A DNA stretch of 22,302 nt, taken from assembly GCA_015680685.1 (NCBI GenBank), contig MNCI01006836.1:182352-204653 (forward strand), in the 5' to 3' direction. Under the pieces are notes generated by a model. It was not told the origin of the DNA, searched no databases, and was given only the letters and a program-made list of their open reading frames with translations. Below, in pieces: positions 10,061 through 18,591 of this stretch (positions within the stretch are counted from its first letter, which is position 1; each line of letters begins with the position of its first letter). Source of the stretch: Gnetum montanum. Lineage: Eukaryota > Streptophyta > Gnetopsida > Gnetales > Gnetaceae. A program made the translations under genes and the position numbers.

Positions 10061-10717
10061 CTTCTAGTGTCAAGAAAAACTATTGCAATCAAAAACCTTG
10101 ATTTCTGGAACAAAAACCAAGGATCCTTGATGCAAGTAGATCCCCAACCTTGAATCCCCATGGCCTTCATGATAAAAAAAATGGGATTCCAGATACCCTA
10201 GCTGATTCGATAGATCAACCAAAGACTTAGAAGATTCAAAAGTATGGGAATATGAATAGATTCAAATAATTCACAAATAATAACTTTACTTTTCTTGAAC
10301 ACAAAACTCAAAACTTAAAACTTTATTAATAAAAAAATAAAAAATAAGTTAGAGAAATGTGTACAAATGGTGCTTGGATGAGAAAAAATGGGGGTTCACT
10401 TGTGCAAGAGTTTAAAGCTCATTGAAGCTAATGTGATGTGCTCCACAATCTAGGTGCTAAGCCACTCTTGATGCTATCAAACCTCCCTTCCCTACTACAA
10501 CCTTGGATCTACAAGTTGGGTCACTCAAGGCTATAATTCTTCCATGATGGGGTTCAAGAGAAAGAAAGTATGGGAACTTGCAAGATTTCTTGAGTTCTTG
10601 AAAATGCCTCAAGTGTGGAATTGTGAAAATGGCTTAATATTGGTGAGAATTTGCTTGTCAAAAAAATGCTCCACTTTGTCAAAAATTTTTAACCTATAAA
10701 TGGTGTTGGAGGTTGGC

Positions 10718-10724
10718 TTTTATA
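10718..10724 (-). promoter_or_regulatory. TATA box of the minus-strand LTR
   Basis: The minus strand reads AGCTTATAAAAGCC, about 600 bases from the proposed LTR start and about 390 bases before an AATAAA signal. It is inferred from motif and spacing. Confidence 0.4.
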
Positions 10725-11047
10725 AGCTCTTTGGTCCATGAATGGAGCTACAAATTAGCTATGATTTAACTACAAATTGGCATTGAATTAGTTGCAAATT
10801 TGGCTAAAAATGGCTACAAATTTAGGTGAGATGGGTGCCCAAATTTGGGGGGTTAGTATACATAATAAGTGCTTTTCCCAATGGTCATTCCATTTACTAT
10901 AAATAGTAACTGAGGCACACCTTCCACTCTAGAGATGAACTTTCCACGCTGAGCTTTCCACCTTGCTTGTTAAAGTCGCTAGTCAATGTTGAAGTGTATG
11001 AACTAATGAATTTTCCTTCTTGTGACTTCCATGTTGGGGGATTGAAG

Positions 11048-11147
11048 TTTCCATGCTAGGGGCAAACTTTCAAGGCTAGGGGAAAAGTTTCCAACTTGGG
11101 AGGAAAATTTTCAAGCTAGGGGAAAAATTTCCAAGCTAGCGGAAAAG
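11048..11147. repeat. 20-bp minisatellite, five units
   Basis: Five consecutive units of exactly 20 bp start at 11048, 11068, 11088, 11108 and 11128, of the form TTTCCAAGCTAGGGGAAAAG with substitutions only. A sixth partial unit follows. The plus strand is thus arranged as alternating TTTCC and GGGGAAAA blocks. The position falls in the U3 of the proposed minus-strand LTR, where tandem repeats often act as enhancers; that role is inference. Confidence 0.85.
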
Positions 11148-11334
11148 TTTTCAAATTGTGCATTTGGTCTTCATGTTTAAAGGAAGAAAGTCTCCAAGCC
11201 CCCCATCCTTCCACACTAAGGGTAGGTGAGATCTACCCTCCTATAAGTGTTTCTAGTGTAGAAAAATGCATACCACCATAAAACCCATCAAATTGCCTTT
11301 TTGGCATTCCAAAAGGCATTTTTGACACCCCCCC

Positions 11335-11384
11335 NNNNNNNNNNNNNNNNNNNNNNNNNNNNNNNNNNNNNNNNNNNNNNNNNN
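11335..11384. other. Assembly gap of 50 Ns
   Basis: Exactly 50 consecutive Ns follow a run of Cs. Fixed-length gaps usually mean that the true distance is unknown, so features on the two sides should not be assumed adjacent. Confidence 0.98.
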
Positions 11385-11577
11385 AAGTCCAAATATAGAC
11401 ACTAGGTAACATTTTTCACTTGGTAAATGAGGCTTTAACAACTTATGAGGCATTTTTTAGCCATAAAAGTATAAAATATGTGAAACTTCCCAATGTGGAT
11501 TATACTTTTTACATTTACAATGAAATTTTACCTTGAGTTTCATGGGGTGAAAGCTACATGATGAAGATTGGTTATAA

Positions 11578-11850
11578 CATACAAAATTCTGTGGTGTTTT
11601 AGCATGGACAGTATATGATCCCCAAAGTAAGGAGGAGAAGATGAAAGCACTACTAGATGCTTTCCATCTTCCACCAGCAATTGCAACTATAGTCAGACAA
11701 CCACAATCATAGCCTTAGCCATAATAACTACATGCACTAGAAGAAGAGAAGGTCCTTTGGCACCTTAAGAACCTTCATCACCTGGGATCCATTAATTTTC
11801 TCTTCATCTAAATCAAGCTGCCAAGGGGGTTTTGCTATTAGTTTTTATAA
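11578..11850 (+). pseudogene. Degraded 3' coding remnant before LTR A
   Basis: A plus-strand frame reads GVLAWTVYDPQSKEEKMKA, then LLDAFHLPPAIATIVRQPQ up to a TAG at 11710. It continues in the same frame through TAG and TAA codons, where CAG and CAA would give a Pro/Gln-rich stretch, into LHALEEEKVLWHLKNLHHLG and stops near 11850. It lies ~200 bases upstream of a polypurine-like tract and LTR A, so it is probably the end of that element's internal coding region. I do not recognise the domain, and it carries no reverse transcriptase or integrase motif. The clustered stops are consistent with C-to-T decay. Confidence 0.45.
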
Positions 11851-12034
11851 TGTTGTTCAATTTTATTACCATGAACACCAATTTTTGTAAAAATTGTCTA
11901 TACACTTGGGCACTTAGCATTAATTTGAGTTAGTATGTGTGTCATTCACTTAGTCAATAATTCCATACCTTCACAAAATTTTGTATAAAACTTGTTCCTT
12001 CTTTTGTTCACACAAGGATGAGTTTTCATTTAGT

Positions 12035-12047
12035 CATGGAGGTATGG
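12035..12047 (+). other. Polypurine-like tract before LTR A
   Basis: CATGGAGGTATGG is followed by TGAG, the proposed LTR A start. Nearly the same word, CATGGAGATATGA, precedes LTR B at 13201-13213, which supports a shared element boundary. Confidence 0.45.
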
Positions 12048-12825
12048 TGAGTTGCAATTGATTGGATCGCATCAATGTGAACACGTCAATGTGATCCCAT
12101 CAACATGTATCCATTGATGCATACACATCAATGCATTGTCTAATCTTGCCTATATAAATTCACACACATATCACATTTACAACATTCATTCATTCATAAC
12201 TTGGTTGAAGTCTTGTAATTTGCTTATTTGAGAGTTAGAATATTTTCTAACTGCCCATAGTAGGAGTTGATAAGTGTACAAATCTTTATTCAAGCACTAA
12301 TGTACCTGGACATCCTAGTGTGAATAACAATAAAGACAAGCTTTCTTGATAAACCTTGCAATACTTGGACTTAGCTTAATATTTACTAAATGCATTTACT
12401 ACTAATTCAATTTTTTTAATGCATTTAATTAATTAATTAATAGCAAGTAATTAATCCACATAAGTATGACCATCTCAAACATACTTTAACACTTAGTAAT
12501 ACCAGTAGCATTGCAACATCTTTAGGACGTGTATGGAAAATGGGAATGGATGCTTATGTTAGGATTAGTTAAGAATTAATTAGTTCTTAGATTAATTAAA
12601 TATTTAATTACCTTATTTTCTATACTTAGGCAAATTTCATGAAAAACATAAAAGTTATACAAATCATATACCTCAATTACACTTAACCATACCTTTGAAC
12701 CTCACAAGTGGACTTAGGAAGATCAAGTGTACTTATAAAGCTGAAGTCTACAAAATTTTATCAAATTGCATAGTGAATGCTAGTGATTCGTATGATTGGA
12801 CATAGGGATTACTCACTACTCATCA
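12048..12825 (+). mobile_element. LTR A, related to LTR B and LTR D
   Basis: It proposes to start TGAGTTGC and ends ...CTACTCATCA at 12825, the same terminal word as LTRs B and D. U3 carries repeated CATCAATG/CATTGATG words (12069-12137). A TATA box lies at 12151-12158. The block CAATAAAGACAAGCTTT...GATAAACCTTGCA (12328-12360) aligns almost base for base with 17759-17791 of LTR D and includes the AATAAA signal (12329-12334). Further on, AGTATGACCA and GGGAATGGATGCT also match D. No PBS follows, so it behaves as a 3' LTR. Its left edge is approximate. Confidence 0.65.
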
Positions 12826-12876
12826 ATGAGAAATGTAATTCATGCTCAACCAACTTGAGGAATTTTCATTGCTTGT

Positions 12877-13200
12877 TGTCATGAGCCTAGTTCTAATACA
12901 CTTACTACTTGGACAATATCTCTTGAAAGATGTGCCTTGATGGATCTTTACATGATGGTAAGGAAACTAGAGGCTACATGGGATGATGTCTTGAAGCACT
13001 TGAATTAGGTAGAGGAGGTATGCATGACCCTATGCACATGAGCACTTTTAGTGGGGATTATCATGCCTTGTGGGATATAATGCATGACATGTGTATGGTG
13101 ATATAATGAAAATGATCAAGCTTGAAATTTCAAAATATTTAAAGGTATCATAAGTTTTTGAAAAACACATGATAAAACCTAATATGTCATATAACTAAGT
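12877..13200 (+). pseudogene. Coding scrap between LTR A and LTR B
   Basis: From ~12895 a plus-strand frame reads TTWTISLERCALMDLYMMV, then RKLEATWDDVLKHLN, TAG, VEEVCMTLCT, TGA, ALLVGIIMPCGI and ends near 13080. The stops again sit where CAG and CGA codons are likely. It is followed by the polypurine-like word at 13201-13213, so it looks like the last internal part of a second element whose 3' LTR is LTR B. The domain is not recognised. No further coding sequence is seen between 13080 and 13200. Confidence 0.4.
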
Positions 13201-13213
13201 CATGGAGATATGA

Positions 13214-14205
13214 TGAAGCATCATTTTGTCAATTGTATGAGTTGACTGAGATATCATAGATGTTATATCCAAAATTCTACATCACGTTTGTGTTATATAA
13301 TCTCCATTAATGAGTCTCTATTAGCTGCTACGTCACACCTATTATATCATAGCTATTATATTGCATATGTTATAACTTAGCTACATGGATGCATCCCTAT
13401 TGATGTAGCCAAATGAGTTAATGTATCCTTGTCAATGTAATGTTTATATTTTCCTATAAATATGCAAACATCCATTACATATTTGGCATCATTTGGTTAA
13501 CACTGTAGACAAACTCTTGTAGTTTTATTTTGTAATCTTAGCAAACACAAAGTGAGTACCTGCAGTGTGGATTTGAGTAAGTTGTATAACATCTTATTCA
13601 AATGACATTTTACCTGGACAAATTCTATGAATGGCAATAAGACTGAAACTAATTTATATTCATTGCAGTAATTTGACTTAGAATAGATTTAATTTTAATG
13701 CAATTTAATTTCTATGTAGTTATTTAATATTTAAACTTTCATGCATGTTAATCAATCGGTGAAATGAGCATGACCAATTTTGAGCACAAATACATATTTT
13801 CTTAGTAATCTCAAAAGCATTATTTCTTGGTTTGTCAAGTAGCATAACACTTGGTAATCCCAAGAGTGGATACATGAGTTTAGGACATGTAAAATAAGCT
13901 AAGAATAGACACTCATCACTCTTAGGATAGTTTTAAATTTAATTTCATTATTAATTAGATTAAATAATTAATTTCTATCTTAATTATTTAGTTACTTTAA
14001 GACCCCAACAACATTAATAATCATATGTCTCACTTTGGACTAAATCATATGTGATAAAGCTACCACTAGTCCAAGTGAGAAGAAATTAACTTGCAATCAA
14101 TGCTTAATAATCTAGATATCATACTAGTTTCATTCATGAAATTCTATTGCACATGAACACTTATCATTCATCTAGTTAGATGTAGGGGATACCCATTGCT
14201 CATCA
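13214..14205 (+). mobile_element. LTR B, 5' LTR of element B
   Basis: It ends ...GCTCATCA at 14205 directly before a PBS, so it serves as a 5' LTR. Its left edge is placed after CATGGAGATATGA (13201-13213) by comparison with LTR A and could be off by a few bases. U3 has repeated ATATCATAG and TTATAT words (13250-13375). These resemble CpG-depleted versions of the GATATCGCG words of LTR D. The TATA box is at 13455-13462. GGCAATAAGACT (13630) and AGCATGACCA (13770) align with the R/U5 landmarks of A and D. It is the most decayed of the three. Confidence 0.62.
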
Positions 14206-14206
14206 T

Positions 14207-14224
14207 TAGCACCATTGCTAGGGA
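14207..14224 (+). other. Decayed tRNA-Asp type primer binding site of element B
   Basis: TAGCACCATTGCTAGGGA begins one base after the LTR B end. It differs from the site of element D (18452-18469) at three positions, all transitions, one of them at a CpG. It would bind the 3' end of a plant tRNA-Asp; that pairing is from general knowledge of plant tRNA sequences. Confidence 0.65.
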
Positions 14225-14603
14225 TGTTGTTAGTAATCTAGATTAGTTATAGTATAAACAATTGTTGTTAAAGTAGCCATTCCTGCAATCTTCAAAGTAG
14301 AGAGAGTGTGTCCTACTCTTTAATGAAGTTGTAAGCATGAGGAGCTTTAGCTAGGGAATGACTAGGGTAACATAGGGGTCATTCATAATTTATCTTTTGG
14401 AAAATATTAATATTTTAAGTCATGCACATTATTAACTAAAAACATGTCTCCTTCACATATGGATGATAATTAATCACATGAAGAGAACACTAGTAGGAGA
14501 AATAATATGATTTATATAGAAGAGATTTAAAGTGAACCACTACAAGTAGGAATCTCATATGCTCATTTAAACTTTTACTACATTTAAAGACTATGTTCAA
14601 TTA

Positions 14604-16330
14604 TCATGGACAATCCTAGAGGGGATGGAACAAGTCCTAGAATAAGGAGGACCTCAAGGCCTATGAGCTCTTACAAACCTAAAAGAAATGAACCAAGAGA
14701 GCATATGAAGAGATATGGCAACCATGCGATTCTCCTGACTTAAAATCTTCCTCTTCATCTTCAACATGTAGCTTTGATGAAGATGAATGTAGGTATGGAA
14801 AGCTCCACTAAGGGGTCACGATATAGATAGAAATAGTAATCATTGACAAGATACAAGGCACCAAAGGAAGCTTAGATAAGACCATCACTATAAGAAAAAT
14901 AGAAATAGAGATTATGAACATGACATGTCTGATGATGGTGAAACCTTGTTGGCTAGTAGAAGCATGATATAGATCAAGTAATTAGCTAGAATACCTCATG
15001 CATTAAAGGGAAAACCACATGAAAAGGCTTGATATGAATAACATTCCTAAGTTTGAGGTAGGCTAAAATTCTTATTTACAACATCATTTACAAGACTTTC
15101 ATGATGCTTACTGCTTGTAATATATTGAAAGTAAATGGTAAAAGATTAAGCTCTTTCCTAGGATAATAATAGAAGAAGCTAAAAGTTGGTATTTATCGTT
15201 AAAACCAAATTCAATCCACCAATGGTTCATAATGCTTGAGCTCTTCAATAAGAAATACCAAACCTATTTAAGAGTATCCAATCCAAGAAAAAAAATCTGA
15301 GGATGAAAGCAATATAACCATGAATTCTTGGATGAAGCCTTGGGAAGATTTTATTCTCTACTACATAGATTCCTAAGCTATGGATGTTCTCAAAAAGAGT
15401 ATCTTCTTTACATCATAGATGGGCTTCATAACAAAATGAGGGAGACTCCCAAGATCTATGCTTAAAGAAGATTATCATAGTTGAGAGTCCATCAAATACA
15501 AAGGTTAATTGAATAGGTGATAAAAGAAGAAGAAGATTTGTGTAAAAGGAAGAGTGTAGAGGAATATAGTTTGGATACAACTCTTCACAAGAAGAAGGTC
15601 CATATTTATGGTTAAGAAAAAGAGGTATCTCTCAATAAGGTGATTTCACTTAGAACCTTGCCAATACAAAGGCCTATCACTGAGATTGAAGCAATGGTAG
15701 ATAAGATATAATAGTTGATGAATGAAAATGTTACAACCAACTTGAAAATCATAAAGGAGAAGGTAAAGAAAATAGAATCAAGTGGTTAAAATAAGAAGAA
15801 AAAAACCAAAAAATAGGTAAGGATACTTATTGATAAAGAGGGAAAATAGCTGAAGTAGAAGATGTTGCAAACTCAAATATAGAGAAGAAGGATAGATGCA
15901 ACATTTATCAATATGAATATCCAAAGGGATATTGCCTAGTTATGTTACATTTACAAGAGTCTAGGGACTTTACATGAATCCAAAATTCATAGAAAAGCAA
16001 ATGCCTAGAAGATTGCGTTACCCACAAGGTAATTAGGAATAGTCCAACAACCAACAATACTATCCTAGTGGGACTTCTTATTAAACTCAAGACTACTATC
16101 AACCACAATGGCAAAACCTGCAGCCTTGGGGAATGTCATTAACAAACCAAAATACCCCTATCACAAGCCAGATCCTTATGGATATGATGTTCAACAACAT
16201 GTTTCTTCTAATGGTTCTATTTTCCATGCCTCAACCCATTACTACTACTCTTTTGAATACCATAAACCCACAACATCTCCTATGGGATCACCATCCCATG
16301 CCCATCATCATCCATCAAATCCTTAACACT
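14604..16330 (+). pseudogene. gag: Gag remnant of element B
   Basis: A start-like stretch at 14604 reads MDNPRGDGTSPRIRRTSRP. A Ser-rich segment (14741-14790) follows. From 15028 the capsid core reads LDMNNIPKFE, HHLQDFHDAY, KLFP, EEAKSWYLSLKPNSI and MLELFNKKYQTYLRV, colinear with 19537-19790 of element D. A knuckle-like C-N-I-Y-x3-Y-x4-C motif is at 15897-15935, where D has C-x2-Y-x3-H-x4-C. Then come QPQWQNLQPWGM and PDPYGYDVQQHVSSNGS (16163-16213), again shared with D. Stops are numerous and frames switch. Gag would form the particle; this copy cannot. Identification rests on the D copy and the typical Gypsy Gag pattern. Confidence 0.68.
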
Positions 16331-17250
16331 CTCATACTATCCTCTAACATATGTCATAACCAATAAGGTAGGAAGATTTGGCACTATAGCCTCAAGAAAA
16401 TAATGCAACTTGTGTTGTAAACATACAAAGGTATAATAGTGCTAGTATTCCTTGGCAAAAGTCTTGAAAATTTTCGTTCTTTAAGATAGCTCTCACACTT
16501 ATGAATAAAACTAGTAGGCCTACTAGCTCATCAAAACTAGCATAAGGACAATTTGGTGCAATCCCTTTACTTAAGAAAATAATATCTCCTAATTCCATGC
16601 AAAGCCAACAACCATTATTACTCTAGTACAAAACATAAAACATGAACCTATCACTGTGAAGAGACAAAAATTTCCATGCATTACTAATAATGATAAATGA
16701 TGTGGTTGTGCGCTGAAAGTTCAAAGTATTAACATGATCTATTTACCAACTTGCAACAAACTTCAGGAGTAAGTGTGTTTGAAAAACCAAGTCTACACAA
16801 TAGCAACTAAACTAAAAGATAACTAATGGCTCAAGAATGAGAATACTAGATCATTCAAAAGATACATGGAAACATCCAACCCACTTATTGATTTTAGTTC
16901 TAAGAAAATGAACTAGGTAGAGAACTTCTAGAAAGACATCTTACACTTTGACTATACACCAAAAGAAGATGTTAAACAAGGAGACCTAAAAACTAAAATA
17001 AAAGATAAAAAAGGAAATAGATCTAAACCCTCTAAAAAACACCTTATAGTCTAGTTGAATATATGTCTTCAAATGATCAAAACCTTATGATCATCAATGT
17101 TAAATGTGCTAAAAAGTAAAAACATAAATCACTAAAGATGATAAATGGAAAACTTAAGGTGTGTAACTAAGGAGATGTGTAGTTCATTTTTTGAATACTC
17201 ACCCATAAGTTTTATCATGGTGGAGATGCCCCATCTTGAATCAAAAACTA
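16330..17250 (+). pseudogene. Post-Gag remnant of element B with the protease missing
   Basis: TCVVNIQRYNSASIPWQKS (~16410-16465) matches the TRAVNIQPAAGS region of D (~20920). Only ~200 bases later, KRQKFPCITNND (~16662-16695) matches KRKVPCITYND just after the protease of D. The D interval between these points is ~620 bases and holds the protease, so B appears to have lost it. Near 17185-17255 a peptide like SSFFEYSPISFIMVEM aligns with AHYFGSLPYNSVMGEM of D. Between 16800 and 17180 I see only stop-ridden, Lys-rich reading. The region is non-functional. Confidence 0.45.
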
Positions 17251-17254
17251 ATAA

Positions 17255-17400
17255 GTGCATTTTCACTTTTCATTTTACAATTTTTTCTATTTCTTCAAAA
17301 TTTTTTAATTCTTAATATATTTTTCATTTTTTTATTTTTCTTTTTCTTTCTCTTTTATAATTTTCCCTTTTCTTGAGTCATTTTCTTTATGTTTTATGGA
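17255..17400 (+). repeat. T-rich tract at the end of element B internal sequence
   Basis: A long pyrimidine-dominated, almost pure T/C/A stretch with repeated TTTTC words. It follows the same peptide remnant as the T-rich tract of element D (21947-22087), so it belongs to the element and is not a random insertion. Confidence 0.55.
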
Positions 17401-17494
17401 TATCTACTATGTTTTTGTTAATAATGATGTTGTGAGTTATGAAGAAAAAATCAATGCAATATGTTAGGTCTTTTTCTTAGGCTATTGATAAGAC

Positions 17495-17570
17495 ACGATA
17501 TTGCATGCACCGCGATATCGCGTATGCGATATTGCGTCGTCCCCTGCGATATCGCGTACACGATATCGCG
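17495..17570. repeat. Palindrome array CGATATCGCG in U3 of LTR D
   Basis: CGATAT(C/T)G words start at about 17496, 17512, 17527, 17547 and 17561. One full 12-bp perfect palindrome, CGCGATATCGCG, is at 17511-17522, and GCGATATCGCG is at 17546-17556. Spacing is 14-20 bp. The array sits just upstream of the TATA box, which suits an enhancer or a binding site for a dimeric factor; that role is inference. Confidence 0.85.
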
Positions 17571-17585
17571 GTCCGTCACCAAATC

Positions 17586-17593
17586 TATAAATA
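17586..17593 (+). promoter_or_regulatory. TATA box of LTR D
   Basis: TATAAATA occurs at the matching position of TATATAAA in LTR A and TATAAATA in LTR B. Transcription would start about 30 bases downstream. Confidence 0.65.
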
Positions 17594-17759
17594 AGAGGTG
17601 GCACTCCCCTCATTTGTCATCCTAGGCTAGAAGTAGCAAAGCTCTGGCAGTTTAATCACTCCAGAGATAGAATATTTTCCATGTGCCCGCAGTAGGAGTC
17701 CCCAAGTGAACGGATCTTTATTCGAGCAGCTTTGTACCTGAACGCAAGTTGTGTACGGC

Positions 17760-17765
17760 AATAAA
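17760..17765 (+). terminator. Polyadenylation signal of LTR D
   Basis: AATAAA lies in the most conserved block shared with LTR A (AATAAAGACAAGCTTT), about 170 bases after the TATA box. It would place the R/U5 border near 17790. Confidence 0.5.
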
Positions 17766-17854
17766 GACAAGCTTTGTGGATAAACCTTGCAGTGCATGGA
17801 ATAGGTTTATTACATGTTATTTCCTACCTATTATTTATTACATGCATTAGCGCA

Positions 17855-18029
17855 GCATGAGTATGACTTGGTTACGAGCATTGACGAATGTGTACGGCTA
17901 ACCAAGGAATCAGCTACTCATGGCAATTAGATTATTTCACCCTTGTCTTCTAGAATGCAGGATGAGTACGACTTGATTACGAGCATCTACGGATGTGTAC
18001 GACTAGTCAAAGAATCGGCTGCTCATCAT
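17855..18029 (+). repeat. Tandem pair of covarying hairpin units in U5 of LTR D
   Basis: Unit 1 is 17855-17924 and unit 2 is 17960-18029; they align without gaps over 70 nt. In unit 1 the stems are 17856-17863 with 17915-17922, 17864-17866 with 17910-17912, 17867-17874 with 17899-17906, and 17878-17882 with 17887-17891 around a 4-nt loop. Four pairs change on both sides between units and still pair. Two more become G-U wobbles and one outer pair of the third stem is lost. A third, weaker hairpin is at 18058-18087. The location is in the RNA leader upstream of the PBS. Confidence 0.8.
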
Positions 18030-18451
18030 GCTTAGGCTAGTTAGATGCCTCAGTACGACCACTTCGAGCACGTGCATTACGTGTGGTGATCCCAGTAACG
18101 ATTAGCATTTGGTAGCCACAGTTGCATAGTCCAAGGTGTGTACGATAAGTGGGAATGGATGCTGATGCTAATTAATTTAGACTTAGGTCCTTAGTTACAG
18201 TTTGTTAGTTCTCTCTACCCTTCACCCTTTAGCATAGGAGATAAAACCATAAAAGACCAAAAAAATCATATACCTCAAACTTACTTAACCATACACCGTG
18301 ATAACAACAAGTAAGTCTGGGAAGACAATGAATGATTAACCCCAAGTGTTCCATGGGGCGTTTAGGCATTTAGACTATGGAGCTCGACTGGATTGTGTGT
18401 GCTACGCTCATTTCGTATGGTTGAGTGTAGGGGTACCTCGCCACTCATCAT

Positions 18452-18469
18452 TGGCACCGTTGCCAGGGA
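18452..18469 (+). other. Primer binding site of element D, tRNA-Asp type
   Basis: TGGCACCGTTGCCAGGGA starts one base after the LTR end. It matches the 3' end of plant tRNA-Asp (as known from Athila/Tat elements) with two mismatches, both G-to-A at positions where the tRNA-complementary version has CG or GG. It primes minus-strand DNA synthesis. Confidence 0.8.
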
Positions 18470-18591
18470 CTAAGTGTTGTGCACCGTATAGATATAAGGG
18501 ATATCACTCACATCGTTGTGAGCCTTAATAAACCTTTGGGTTAATCAAGAGATAAAAATTTATATAATGGTGAAATAGCACACCAATCAAA

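Larger units (their letters stand above)
10068..11327 (-). mobile_element. Probable minus-strand LTR (about 1.26 kb)
   Basis: Read on the minus strand, it begins TGTCAAAAATGCC right after a run of seven Gs (11334-11328), which resembles the end of a polypurine tract, and ends TTCTTGACA at 10068. That gives 6-bp inverted ends TGTCAA/TTGACA. A minus-strand TATAAAA lies at 10724-10718 and AATAAA at 10327-10322, in the expected order and spacing. U3 holds the 20-bp minisatellite. The polypurine-like Gs suggest a 3' LTR whose internal region is in or beyond the N gap, so it need not belong to element C. Both ends are inferred; there is no second LTR copy in the window to confirm them. Confidence 0.5.
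17486..18450 (+). mobile_element. LTR D, 5' LTR of element D (Tat/Athila-like)
   Basis: It ends ...CACTCATCA at 18450, one base before a PBS. The start is proposed at TGATAAGACACG (17486) and is approximate because no second copy is available. U3 holds a CpG-rich array of GATATCGCG palindromes (17495-17570), a TATA box at 17586-17593, and AATAAA at 17760-17765 within a block shared with LTR A. U5 contains two tandem 70-nt hairpin units 105 bp apart plus a weaker third. It is markedly richer in CpG than LTRs A and B, which suggests a younger or less decayed copy. With a left boundary near 17486, the flank is the T-rich end of element B. Confidence 0.72.

Noticed and set aside
12420-12442. TTAATTAATTAATTAA run in LTR A
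   Set aside because: A short simple repeat in AT-rich DNA, with no sign of function.
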